A stretch of 64,000 bases of DNA from RGIG9379 sp031553005 (GTDB lineage Bacteria; Bacteroidota; Bacteroidia; Bacteroidales; Paludibacteraceae): assembly GCA_031553005.1 (NCBI GenBank), contig JAVBMA010000004.1, forward strand, positions 1-64,000. Direction: 5' to 3'. The notes beneath the pieces were generated by a model. That model made no database searches, was not told where the DNA came from, and saw only the letters and a program-made list of their open reading frames with translations. Each line of letters starts with the position of its first letter. The first letter of the stretch is position 1. Both the position numbers and the translations under genes were made by a program. Shown piece after piece: positions 36,501 through 43,998 of this stretch.

Positions 36501-37111
36501 CTTATCAATTCCCTTCTAATAGTCCGTTTGAAACAACTATTTTGCCGGGAGAACATAAAATTGTGTGGGCGGATAAAGAAACCTGGCAAGGTCCTTTGCA
36601 TGCTAACTTCAAACTCTCTGCTGAAACTGCCACAACACTAGTATTGTCGCAATTGAAAGACGGACAAAAAGTAGAAATTGATAAAGTCAGCTACTCCGAT
36701 GAAGTTGGTAAAATCAAAAACGAATCTTATGGAAGACGTACGGATGGATCTTCGGAATGGACAACTTTCGTTTTCTGTGATGAAACAGGAACTTATCTTT
36801 CGACTCCGGGAGAAGCAAATGACTCCAAAGGCTGTACTTTTGTTTCGACTCCCGATGTTATTTTCAACAGCAGTACAGTTGCTATGAATTTATATCCTAA
36901 TCCGGCTAAAACATTCTTGAATATTGCCGTAAATACTTCGGATTCTTATACTATTCAGGTGTATGATGATAAAGGACGTTTAATCGAATCTATCCCGACT
37001 GTAAACGAAGATGTAGTAAACCTTAATCTGCAAGGCTACTCTTCAGGAGTTTACATCGTAAGAGCTATAACCAAAGAAGCTGTTTTGCAGCAAAAGTTTA
37101 TAAAGTATTAA
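33569..37111 (+). CDS. Secreted multidomain CotH-kinase protein with T9SS tail (copy 2)
   Basis: An 1180-residue paralogue of the protein at 29526, with the same order of domains: signal peptide (to about residue 24), lamin-tail, FN3-associated repeat (YYTTDGSEP near 201), CotH kinase (RERTNKDFVYSNYGLDE near 430, DTDFGF near 535), InlB-like and jelly-roll-like domains (ending AVEVHQ), a second lamin-tail (from about 926) and a Por tail (YPNPAKT near 1108, ending LQQKFIKY). Identical motifs over long stretches point to tandem duplication, but the copies have diverged clearly. A strong terminator follows. Export is predicted to use the T9SS. Confidence 0.9.
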   Translation: MRKLYWGIITFFLALLNSYSLHADIILNEIMPCNVSTIMNDAQNYTGWVEVYNNSTSSVNLRGYTFVNEYLNKSKETKFHEWTVSADVTIPGGGYVLFFFDEEPGDKHASYKLETDGGLLRLLDNAGTKVNELSYGNMFAHVSWGRYKNDEGYMVKPTPGAANSACVTYAKRATKPTFGMTPGFYTSAINVSLQSESGATIYYTTDGSEPTELSTKYSSAVAISKTTVIRARAYRDGYVLSEIATGTFIFNKDAKDKDYHSSCKESTVPVISISTNPDNFFGDQNGIYVVGTNGIPGGSSCDTRVANYQQDWKRPVNFEYFVDKKQVISQELDAAIMGGCSRQYEMKSLKLTASKKLGNNKIPYDFFPIKKGNEYKSLQLRNGGNDYNDSRIRDGFMQTLIQGRMNIDYQAYQPTAFYINGEYRGQIDLRERTNKDFVYSNYGLDEEDIDLLEMANKTGFEVSTGDISAYNYLVEEVKVGQTSPGYYEKMDLLMDLDSYIDYQIFEQYIGNTDWPGNNMKIWREKNTGRFRWIVYDTDFGFGLYDPGYENYCDVTLNMINFALGKGDAKNWANRSSFHVELFENLMKNETFRQKFLNKYILHLGTTFLTSRVVSVLDSIQALAENEICAHWNRYSKGWASNHSMHDFANKRTGYVYGHLKDYFKLGTSTDLTISANITNADFILNGERLNSSKYTGKYYTGKDIQVQPVAPTGYKFVSWNLASTSTTESILNSSTVWKYYYKGNQPTGNWYEGSYDDTAWDSGSGKFGYADDRTYDVTLDYGGDKNNKYITAYFRTSFDISDLSAIDELSGTLTYDDAVVIYINGQEVKRYMLADGPVSYETLAIDYVNDAIATFSIDKSYLKAGKNVIAVEVHQNVATSSDLTFKLNMDGMVIKNSTSNQAYSANVTGDLALIATFERCEYVKPALFINELCTSNGGESGFSNEYGIYADWIEIYNGGDIAVDLAGMYLTEQTKGTSYQFPSNSPFETTILPGEHKIVWADKETWQGPLHANFKLSAETATTLVLSQLKDGQKVEIDKVSYSDEVGKIKNESYGRRTDGSSEWTTFVFCDETGTYLSTPGEANDSKGCTFVSTPDVIFNSSTVAMNLYPNPAKTFLNIAVNTSDSYTIQVYDDKGRLIESIPTVNEDVVNLNLQGYSSGVYIVRAITKEAVLQQKFIKY

Positions 37112-37132
37112 AATAAAGATATTCAGACTTTC

Positions 37133-37176
37133 AGAGAATCAGATATTTATATAAATATCTGATTCTCTTTTTTTAT
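37133..37176 (+). terminator. Terminator of the second CotH gene
   Basis: A perfect palindrome AGAGAATCAGATATTTAT and its complement (37133-37168) followed by a T run. Confidence 0.9.
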
Positions 37177-37369
37177 GCCCTTATTTTTACCCGGACTTTG
37201 GTAAATTTATACCTTTGTGTTTGCCGGCAGCATAAATGTTTTATAAATAGCCGGACTTTGGGATAAGTGAGAAATCTTCTGCTATTTAAAATCAGAAAAA
37301 TAAAAAACTTGGTCCGAACTCAATTTAAACTAAATATAACTGCCGTTTGTTTTGAGAAAAAAGATTAAA

Positions 37370-38614
37370 ATGAAGAAGATTCAGGATGAAAATTTGATAT
37401 ATACTCTATTGAAGAAGCTACTGGTGCCTCTTTTTCGTTTTTATTACCGGCGTGTAACAATACTCGGACAAGAAAATATTCCGGAGGAAAAAGTTCCAGT
37501 TATATTCGCTCCCGTACATCAAAATGCACTGATGGATGCAATGGCTGTACATACTTGTTACTCAGATCCCGTTGTATTTATGATGAGGGGAGATGCTTTT
37601 GCTAATCCTAAAATTGCCGGATTTCTTCATCTTATCAAGATTATGCCGGTTTACCGGCTTCGCGAAGGATACGAAAAACTGGGTAAAAATGCCCAATATT
37701 TTGAATGGGCAGTAGATACTTTAAACGATAAAAAAGCATTAGGTATTATGCCCGAAGGAGGGCAGAGGGAACAACGGCGCATGCGCCCGTTGCACAAAGG
37801 AATTTTTCGCATCGGATTCCGGTCTCAGGAACAATACCGGGAGGAACCGGGAGTGAAGATTATTCCCATAGGGCTCGATTACGGTAATTATGACCACAGT
37901 GGTAGTTATTTGATTATAAATGTAGGAAAGCCTATGGAGTTTGCTTCCTATTATTCCGAATACGAGGAAAACCCCTCTTTGGCATACAATCACATGAAGG
38001 AAGACCTTTATTGGCGGATGCGTGATTTGATTGTCCATATCAGCGATGAGAAAAATTATAAAAGATATTACCTGGCGGTTTTGATCGGAGTGGAAGAGCA
38101 GAGGTTAGCAAAACATATAAAAGATAACGATGAAGAGTTGTTTCAAGCAAGAAAATCATTAGCCTGCCGGTTTCCCGGAGCAGGAGAGGAATTGCCTGCC
38201 GATTTAAAACCTTTAGTAGAAAAAGCAGATAAATATCTCCGGATAGAGCCCAATCCCGATCGGGCATTTATATTGACACAACCCATTCAAAAGAAAGAAG
38301 TTATACTAGCCATTATATGTTCTGTTATAATTATCCCCTCTTTTATCCTCAATGGCATTCCCTACCTGTTTATCCGAACATTTACAAAAGCCAAATTTTC
38401 ACGCAATGGTTTTATCGCTTCCGCATCGTTTATAATGGGATTCTTGCTCTATCCGCTTTATTGGCTGCTACTTTTTCTAATTTATGCAATCTTTTTTTCG
38501 TTTTTCGAAAGCCTTTTTTTATTTTTAATGCTGTCGCCCACGCTCGCCTTGATGTCAATACGCATAAAGTATATCTATGAAAATTTGTTTGCCCGGTTAG
38601 GTTTTAGAAGTTGA
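37370..38614 (+). CDS. PlsC-like lysophospholipid/glycerol-phosphate acyltransferase
   Basis: A 414-residue member of the LPLAT superfamily, likely adding acyl chains in phospholipid synthesis at the inner membrane. The catalytic motif reads HQNALMD (His50, Asp56), one residue longer than the classical HX4D, as in the HPNALMDP branch known from Bacteroidetes. The motif MPEGGQRE stands for PEGTRS. Two or three membrane segments lie at the C-terminus (about 305-395), outside the catalytic domain. ATG 37370 is preferred to TTG 37352. Its stop TGA is the first unit of a heptamer array. Confidence 0.87.
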   Translation: MKKIQDENLIYTLLKKLLVPLFRFYYRRVTILGQENIPEEKVPVIFAPVHQNALMDAMAVHTCYSDPVVFMMRGDAFANPKIAGFLHLIKIMPVYRLREGYEKLGKNAQYFEWAVDTLNDKKALGIMPEGGQREQRRMRPLHKGIFRIGFRSQEQYREEPGVKIIPIGLDYGNYDHSGSYLIINVGKPMEFASYYSEYEENPSLAYNHMKEDLYWRMRDLIVHISDEKNYKRYYLAVLIGVEEQRLAKHIKDNDEELFQARKSLACRFPGAGEELPADLKPLVEKADKYLRIEPNPDRAFILTQPIQKKEVILAIICSVIIIPSFILNGIPYLFIRTFTKAKFSRNGFIASASFIMGFLLYPLYWLLLFLIYAIFFSFFESLFLFLMLSPTLALMSIRIKYIYENLFARLGFRS

Positions 38615-38647
38615 AAGTTGAAAAGTGAAAGTTGAAAGTTGGAAAAT
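38610..38647 (+). repeat. Forward heptamer array after the acyltransferase
   Basis: Units of GTTGAAA and AAAAGTG run from 38610 to 38647. The acyltransferase stop codon (38612-38614) is inside. An opposite array lies at 39323-39351, on the other side of the next small gene. Confidence 0.75.
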
Positions 38648-38735
38648 GTTTTGGCGAGGTGCGGAAGATTTTCTTCTTTTTGCAGATTTAATCCTTTTGT
38701 AATACATCTATTTTATAGATGTAATATATACCTTC

Positions 38736-38743
38736 TATTTTTG
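38736..38743 (+). promoter_or_regulatory. -7 element before the small membrane protein
   Basis: TATTTTTG, exact TAnnTTTG, 26 bases before ATG 38769. A GTG at 38748 would lie almost at the transcription start and is therefore less likely. Confidence 0.5.
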
Positions 38744-38768
38744 TTCTGTGAAAATTGATTCAAAAAAT

Positions 38769-39047
38769 ATGGTTACACAGATGTCCTCAAAAATGAAGTT
38801 ATTTATTCCCTTTTTATTTCTGGTATTTGTTTTTTCTCTGGTTTACATCGGAAGCCGTGAAGAGGAAGAACCGGAAAATGATAGTATGGTCATATACGAA
38901 TCTGTATTCAGATGCACATTCGTAAATGATTTACGATCTGTTGGATTTTCCGAAAGCGAAGCACTCCAAAATATAAACTCATGTAAAGATAAGAATTGTC
39001 CTTACCATGGCTTTATACCGCAATATAATCTTGCTGTAAGCCGGTAA
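38769..39047 (+). CDS. Small membrane-anchored hypothetical protein
   Basis: A 92-residue protein I do not recognise. One N-terminal membrane helix (about residues 10-28: LFIPFLFLVFVFSLVYIG) is followed by an acidic stretch (EEEEPEND) and a small domain with three Cys (FRCTFV, NSCKDKNCPYHGFIP). The CxxxxC with a His nearby could bind a metal, which is speculation. It has its own promoter and is flanked by opposite heptamer arrays. Confidence 0.6.
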   Translation: MVTQMSSKMKLFIPFLFLVFVFSLVYIGSREEEEPENDSMVIYESVFRCTFVNDLRSVGFSESEALQNINSCKDKNCPYHGFIPQYNLAVSR

Positions 39048-39170
39048 TCATAACAGTTGTGCGCTAAAGCAAGTTTTTGAAGCCATTACTAATTTTAAAT
39101 ATTTGTCAGGAATCTTATTCGGTTTTAACTTGAAAAAAATAAACTTGTTTTCATTTTTGAATTAGACGCA

Positions 39171-39199
39171 GAAGCACAAAGACCTGTTCTTTGTGTTTC
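39171..39199. repeat. ACACAAAG-type hairpin
   Basis: GAAGCACAAAGA (39171-39182) pairs with TCTTTGTGTTTC (39188-39199), one G-T pair, five-base loop. Confidence 0.7.
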
Positions 39200-39322
39200 T
39201 CCGTTTAAATAATGCCATTCCGACGTAAGATAACCCATGAATCTCTTTCGGATTTTCCTCTGAAAATCTTCTATTACGCTTAAATATTTTTTGTTTGACG
39301 GCCGTAGAAAAAAATTAAAAAC

Positions 39323-39351
39323 GTTTTCAACTTTCACTTTTCAACTTTCAG
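39323..39351 (-). repeat. Reverse heptamer array before rmuC
   Basis: TTTTCAACTTTCACTTTTCA and AACTTTCAG: the reverse complement of the array at 38610-38647. Confidence 0.75.
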
Positions 39352-39354
39352 TTT

Positions 39355-39362
39355 TATATTTG
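39355..39362 (+). promoter_or_regulatory. -7 element of the rmuC promoter
   Basis: TATATTTG, 21 bases before the rmuC start, placed right after the reverse heptamer array. Confidence 0.5.
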
Positions 39363-39382
39363 TCGCTCATATACAGATAAAA

Positions 39383-40849
39383 ATGGAAATATATTATTTT
39401 ATTGCAGCATTATTGGCGGGAGTATTTATCGGATGGCTGATAGTTTCCCGGAAAGCAGCATCCGAAGTTGCCCATGAAAAAGCGGTCTCCCATTACAATG
39501 AAGAGCAGATTAACGTCCTGCAAAACAACCTTGCTCAGAAAGAATCCCTTTTGAAAGCCCAAGAGTCGGAAATCCTTTTTATGACAGGGCGGTTAGCTTC
39601 TGTCGAAACCGAGTTGCAAGGAAAAGCAGACTTGTTGAAAAAGGCAGAAGAACAAACTATCTCTTTGCAGAAAGAGATACGGCAAAAACAACAGGAAATG
39701 GAGTCGGTTTCTGCCGCTATAATAAGGATGAAAGCCGAAAATTCTTCCTTGATGGAGAAAATGGATACTCAAAAGCAGGAGATAGAAAAGCTGCATGAAA
39801 GATTCAGGCTTGAATTCCAAAATATGGCAAATGCCATTTTTGAAGAAAAAACGCAGAAATTCAATGAACTCAGTTCTGAAAAATTAGGAGGAATATTACA
39901 ACCGTTGAATGCCAATCTCGAAGCATTCAAGAAGAGGGTAGAAGAGGTTTATGATACCGAAAACAGGGAACGTTCCTCTTTGCTTGGGCAGATTAAAAGC
40001 CTGATGGATCTGAACCAGAAAATCAGTAATGAAGCCAATAATCTTACCCGTGCACTCAAGGGAGACTCGAAGATGCAGGGCGATTGGGGTGAAATGATTC
40101 TGGAAACTATCCTTGAAAGATCCGGTCTGCGCGAAGGAGAGGCTTTTTTTATCCAGGAAGAGACGGTTTGCGAAGACGGGACAAAAATCCGTCCCGATAT
40201 TATAGTCCGTTATCCCGGAAACAGGGATGTGATCATCGATTCGAAAGTTTCGTTGACGGCTTACAGTAATTATATAATGACCGAAGAAGAGACGGAGAGG
40301 AAACGTTATATGAGGGAACATCTGCAATCCGTCAAGAAGCATATAGACGAATTGAGCGCCAAGGATTATTCCCGGCACAAAAGCAATTCGTTGGAATTTG
40401 TCATGATGTTTATTCCCAATGAACCGTCTTATCTGCTGACATTGCAGAATGATCCCGGATTATGGGACTATGCCTATGGTAAAAAAGTAGTACTGATGAG
40501 CCCCACCAATCTTATTGCCGCCCTGAGGATGGCGTTGGATTTATGGAACAGGGAGTATCAGGCACAAAACATACAAGCCATAGTCAAGCAAGGTAGTTTG
40601 CTTTACGATAAATTTGTCGGATTTTCAAAGAATTTTGTCCAGATAGGAAGGGAACTGAAAAGCGCTCAAGGCGCTTATGATTCGGCATTAGGCCAGCTTT
40701 CGGAAGGAAAAGGAAATTTAGTATCCCAAGTCGAAAAATTGCGAGGGCTCGGACTAACCCCTAAAAATAAAATTCCGGTAGAATTGATTTCCCTGGAAAG
40801 TGACGAAGATGCGACAGCACTTGCCGAAGATTTGCTGAATGATGAATAG
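39383..40849 (+). CDS. rmuC: DNA recombination protein RmuC
   Basis: A 488-residue RmuC. It has an N-terminal membrane helix (about 3-20), a long coiled coil (about 30-150, rich in Glu, Lys and Gln) and the nuclease-like RmuC domain (about 150-440; GDWGEMILETILERSGL, RPDIIVRYPGNRDVIIDSKVS). In E. coli RmuC limits inversions at short inverted repeats, which fits a genome rich in such repeats, although that link is only an inference. Confidence 0.94.
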   Translation: MEIYYFIAALLAGVFIGWLIVSRKAASEVAHEKAVSHYNEEQINVLQNNLAQKESLLKAQESEILFMTGRLASVETELQGKADLLKKAEEQTISLQKEIRQKQQEMESVSAAIIRMKAENSSLMEKMDTQKQEIEKLHERFRLEFQNMANAIFEEKTQKFNELSSEKLGGILQPLNANLEAFKKRVEEVYDTENRERSSLLGQIKSLMDLNQKISNEANNLTRALKGDSKMQGDWGEMILETILERSGLREGEAFFIQEETVCEDGTKIRPDIIVRYPGNRDVIIDSKVSLTAYSNYIMTEEETERKRYMREHLQSVKKHIDELSAKDYSRHKSNSLEFVMMFIPNEPSYLLTLQNDPGLWDYAYGKKVVLMSPTNLIAALRMALDLWNREYQAQNIQAIVKQGSLLYDKFVGFSKNFVQIGRELKSAQGAYDSALGQLSEGKGNLVSQVEKLRGLGLTPKNKIPVELISLESDEDATALAEDLLNDE

Positions 40850-40925
40850 AAAAGAAGCTGTGTTTGGGAATGTATGATATGACCTTGTAATATAATATTG
40901 CAGATAAGCATTTATAAAAAGCAAT

Positions 40926-41702
40926 ATGAGCAAACCTTTTTTTATTTATGTGGTTTTATTTCTGTTATCGTTTAATTATATTGATGCCCAAGAGGGTTGG
41001 ATGAATAAGTGTAATTCCTCGAAAGTAGTCGGAAATTATGTTTTTACATTTCATGCAGAATTAAACATTGATGATAAAAATCGTTATATAGAAAAAAGTC
41101 TGAATAGCATTAATGAATGTTTAGACTTAATTGGAGAAAAAAGTTTTATAGATTCTATTCGTGTAGAATTTTTGAACGATAGAAGTGAAATGAAAAAATA
41201 TTTAGGATGGCCGGCGTCGGGAATGGCTTATCCTGATAGAAAAACAATGTTTTGCATTGTCGCGGAGAAAACACCAATAAAACATGAATGGATGCATATG
41301 GTATCTATGTTAAAATGGGGTACTCCGGATAGAACTTTAACTTGGTTAAATGAAGGTTTGGCTACCTATGCAGATAAATGTTCAATATATTCCAATGAAA
41401 AAATATACCAATACCTTATTCAAAAAGAAAAACTCATCAAAATAGATGAGTTGATTAATGATTTTTATAACCAAAATGATGTTATTGCATATTTTCAATC
41501 CGCGTATTTAGTCGAATATTTATTAAGTCATTATGGAGTTTATAAATTTAAACTCCTTTGGCAAAGTGATATTAATCAATTTAATGAAATATACGAACAA
41601 CCTCTCAAAAAAGTAATAAAAGAAATAGAAGTTAACCTGATAAAAAGAAGTCCGGTAATTAATGATTTTAATTGGGAGGAATTTGAAAAAGGGTGCTATT
41701 AA
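40926..41702 (+). CDS. Secreted zinc metallopeptidase (gluzincin type)
   Basis: A 258-residue protein with a signal peptide (about 1-21, ending YIDAQ). The zinc motif is HEWMH (His120, Glu121, His124) and the third ligand Glu143 lies in LNEGLATYAD, 19 residues later, the spacing of gluzincins such as peptidase family MA/M1. There are no other domains and no T9SS tail, so the Sec pathway would leave it in the periplasm. Substrate unknown. The codon use is more AT-rich than in rmuC next to it. A terminator follows. Confidence 0.8.
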   Translation: MSKPFFIYVVLFLLSFNYIDAQEGWMNKCNSSKVVGNYVFTFHAELNIDDKNRYIEKSLNSINECLDLIGEKSFIDSIRVEFLNDRSEMKKYLGWPASGMAYPDRKTMFCIVAEKTPIKHEWMHMVSMLKWGTPDRTLTWLNEGLATYADKCSIYSNEKIYQYLIQKEKLIKIDELINDFYNQNDVIAYFQSAYLVEYLLSHYGVYKFKLLWQSDINQFNEIYEQPLKKVIKEIEVNLIKRSPVINDFNWEEFEKGCY

Positions 41703-41733
41703 AAAAAGAGTCACTTTTCAATGACTCTTTTTA
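41703..41733. terminator. Bidirectional terminator between peptidase gene and tRNA
   Basis: AAAAAGAGTCA (41703-41713) pairs with TGACTCTTTTT (41722-41732). It ends the peptidase gene and, on the other strand, the tRNA. Confidence 0.85.
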
Positions 41734-41734
41734 G

Positions 41735-41807
<73 letters not shown>

Positions 41808-42012
41808 ATATATTCAATATAGGGTAATCCCTCAATTGCCCTGCAAAGATACTCCTCTTTTTTAAAGAAACAAATTAATTGTTGTGAAATTTCAAAAAAA
41901 ATAAATCTGCTCAAAAAGAGACGAAATTCCGGACGAAAATTGCTTTTCTGTTAAAAACGTTTTATATTGCGCCGGATGTGATCAGAATAGTAATAATTAA
42001 AAAAGCCTGTAT

Positions 42013-42390
42013 ATGAAAGAGAAATTTCAATTGGAGTACATCCTGAATAATATTTCGGTTAATATTCTTTGGAGCAGCCTCAGTACCCCTAATGGACTAT
42101 CTGAATGGTTTGCCGATAATGTCTCGGTAGAAGACAATATATATACTTTTCAGTGGGGAAAATCATTGCAGTCGGCTGAACTTATCCAGAATCGTACCGG
42201 AGCCTATATGCGGTTTCATTGGATTGATGACGAACCTAAAACCTATTTCGAATTCCGAATTTCCCTCGTAGAACTAACGAACGAAGTAATACTCACAATT
42301 ACCGATTTTGCCGAGCCTGGTGAAAAAGAAGAATCGGTTACCCTTTGGAATAATGAAATAAGTAAATTAAAAAAAGCATACGGTATATAG
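42013..42390 (+). CDS. START-like (SRPBCC fold) protein
   Basis: A 125-residue soluble protein of the START-like family widespread in Bacteroidetes. The pattern ILWSSLSTPNGLSEWFAD followed by FQWGK and MRFHWIDDEPKTYFEFRI is that of AHSA1/SRPBCC hydrophobic-pocket domains. Ligand and role are unknown. The gene ends 153 bases before the permease that follows, which has its own promoter. Confidence 0.82.
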   Translation: MKEKFQLEYILNNISVNILWSSLSTPNGLSEWFADNVSVEDNIYTFQWGKSLQSAELIQNRTGAYMRFHWIDDEPKTYFEFRISLVELTNEVILTITDFAEPGEKEESVTLWNNEISKLKKAYGI

Positions 42391-42494
42391 GCTTTTGAAC
42401 GTACACATGTGAAAGACACAGGGTTTTTACGTAAATCTTTGAGTCTTTTGTATAGTCGTTTTTCTTTCACAAAATTTAGATACCTCTTAAATTC

Positions 42495-42522
42495 TTTGTT
42501 TCAAAAAAAACGGTTAAATTTG
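42495..42522 (+). promoter_or_regulatory. Promoter of the LptF/LptG permease gene
   Basis: TAAATTTG (42515-42522) fits TAnnTTTG and TTTG (42495-42498) the -33 element. It lies inside a longer open frame, which argues for the start at ATG 42544. Confidence 0.55.
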
Positions 42523-42543
42523 TACCGTTTTATATTCAGGGAA

Positions 42544-43995
42544 ATGCGTATTAAGCGTCTTTATTTATTTCTTATAAAAAGCTATTTAGGAGCATTTTTT
42601 GCAACCTTTTTCGTCTGTCTTTTCATCGTTCTGATGCAGTTCTTATGGAAGTATGTAGATGAGATGGTAGGAAAGGGGTTGGATTTTGTCGTATTGTTAA
42701 AGTTCCTCTATTACGCTGCCCTTTCCCTTATCCCGATGGCTCTTCCTTTAGCCATACTCCTTTCTTCGTTGATGACATTCGGTAATTTTGGCGAACGGCT
42801 TGAACTGCTTGCAATGAAAGCCGCAGGAATCTCCCTGTTCAAAATTATGCGCCCTTTTATCCTGTTCATACTGTTGATTTGTGTCGGGGCTTTTTTCTTT
42901 TCCAATAATGCCATGCCGGTTATTCAGACCAAGTTATGGACATTACTCCTCTCTATGCGCCAGAAATCACCCGAAGTAGAAATTCCCGCTGGCGAGTTCT
43001 ATCAGGGCATAAATGACTATAATATCTATGTCCGTAAAAAAGATAACAATCGTAAGTTGTTGAAAGATATGATGATTTATGATTTTTCTAACGGATTTGA
43101 AAATGCAGTAGTAATGTCCGCCGACTCGGGTAGAATTAAAATGTCAGCAGATAAGAAAAACCTGATTCTGGAGCTTTATTCCGGTGAATCTTTTGAAAAC
43201 TTGCGCCAGCAGAACGGGGGGCAGCGTAATATTCCATACCGTCGCGAATCGTTCAAATACAAGGAATTATTAATCGAATTTGATTCCAATTTCAACATGA
43301 TGGACGCCTCCGTAGTATCCAATAAATACTTGGCAAAAGATATGAAGGCGTTGACTTATACGATAGACTCTCTTACGGCGTTTTCGGATAGCCTGACCCG
43401 AAGGCATATAAATGAATTTCAAAATAACAGGTATTTCGGACGCGATTCATATAATTTGTTGAAAATAGGCCGGGATAGTTTAGCTAGCTATGCTGCATAT
43501 TCTATTGATAGCCTTTGGAACAAAAAATCAATACAGCAAAAGAAAGATATTTTACAGCGGGCTATTATTGCAGCCCATCAAAACAAGATGGACATCACCT
43601 TCTTTTCGGCCGAAAAAAATTCGACAAACAAGGTGGCGTGGCGGCACGATATAGAACGGCACCGTAAATTTACACTCTCTTTTGCATGCCTTGTGTTTTT
43701 CTTTATCGGAGCCCCGCTGGGTGCTATCATACGTAAAGGGGGGCTTGGTGTACCTGTCGTTATTTCCGTATTTCTTTTTATTGTATACTATATTATAGAC
43801 AACATGGGCTATAAAATGGCACGTGAAGGAATTTGGCCTGTTTGGGAAGGTATCTGGTTGAGTTCCGCGGTATTACTTCCTTTAGGGATTTTCCTGACTT
43901 ACAAAGCTGCAACGGACTCAATGGTTTCGATAGCAGTTCTGAGCCCGAAAAAGTGGTGGAGAGAATTTAAAAACAGAAAATCGAAGAAAAAATAA
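42544..43995 (+). CDS. LptF/LptG family LPS export permease
   Basis: A 483-residue YjgP/YjgQ family permease, part of the inner-membrane LptBFG transporter that extracts LPS. Helices lie at about residues 15-35, 55-75 and 95-120, then a large periplasmic domain, then three helices at about 380-475 (ACLVFFFIGAPLGAIIRKGG is typical). The frame extends to 42409, but ATG 42544 lies just behind a promoter and gives the standard MRIKRLYLFLIKSYLG. ribBA follows three bases after its stop. With lptE it is the second Lpt component in this window. Confidence 0.92.
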   Translation: MRIKRLYLFLIKSYLGAFFATFFVCLFIVLMQFLWKYVDEMVGKGLDFVVLLKFLYYAALSLIPMALPLAILLSSLMTFGNFGERLELLAMKAAGISLFKIMRPFILFILLICVGAFFFSNNAMPVIQTKLWTLLLSMRQKSPEVEIPAGEFYQGINDYNIYVRKKDNNRKLLKDMMIYDFSNGFENAVVMSADSGRIKMSADKKNLILELYSGESFENLRQQNGGQRNIPYRRESFKYKELLIEFDSNFNMMDASVVSNKYLAKDMKALTYTIDSLTAFSDSLTRRHINEFQNNRYFGRDSYNLLKIGRDSLASYAAYSIDSLWNKKSIQQKKDILQRAIIAAHQNKMDITFFSAEKNSTNKVAWRHDIERHRKFTLSFACLVFFFIGAPLGAIIRKGGLGVPVVISVFLFIVYYIIDNMGYKMAREGIWPVWEGIWLSSAVLLPLGIFLTYKAATDSMVSIAVLSPKKWWREFKNRKSKKK

Positions 43996-43998
43996 AAT

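Larger units (their letters stand above)
39048..39382. other. Repeat-bearing gap before rmuC
   Basis: No gene. It holds a hairpin of the ACACAAAG family (39171-39199), a reverse heptamer array (39323-39351) and the rmuC promoter. Confidence 0.6.

Noticed and set aside
42409..42543. N-terminal extension of the LptF/LptG permease
   Set aside because: It contains a promoter-like element and adds 45 residues that do not fit the family, whose proteins start near MRIKRLYLFLIKSY.
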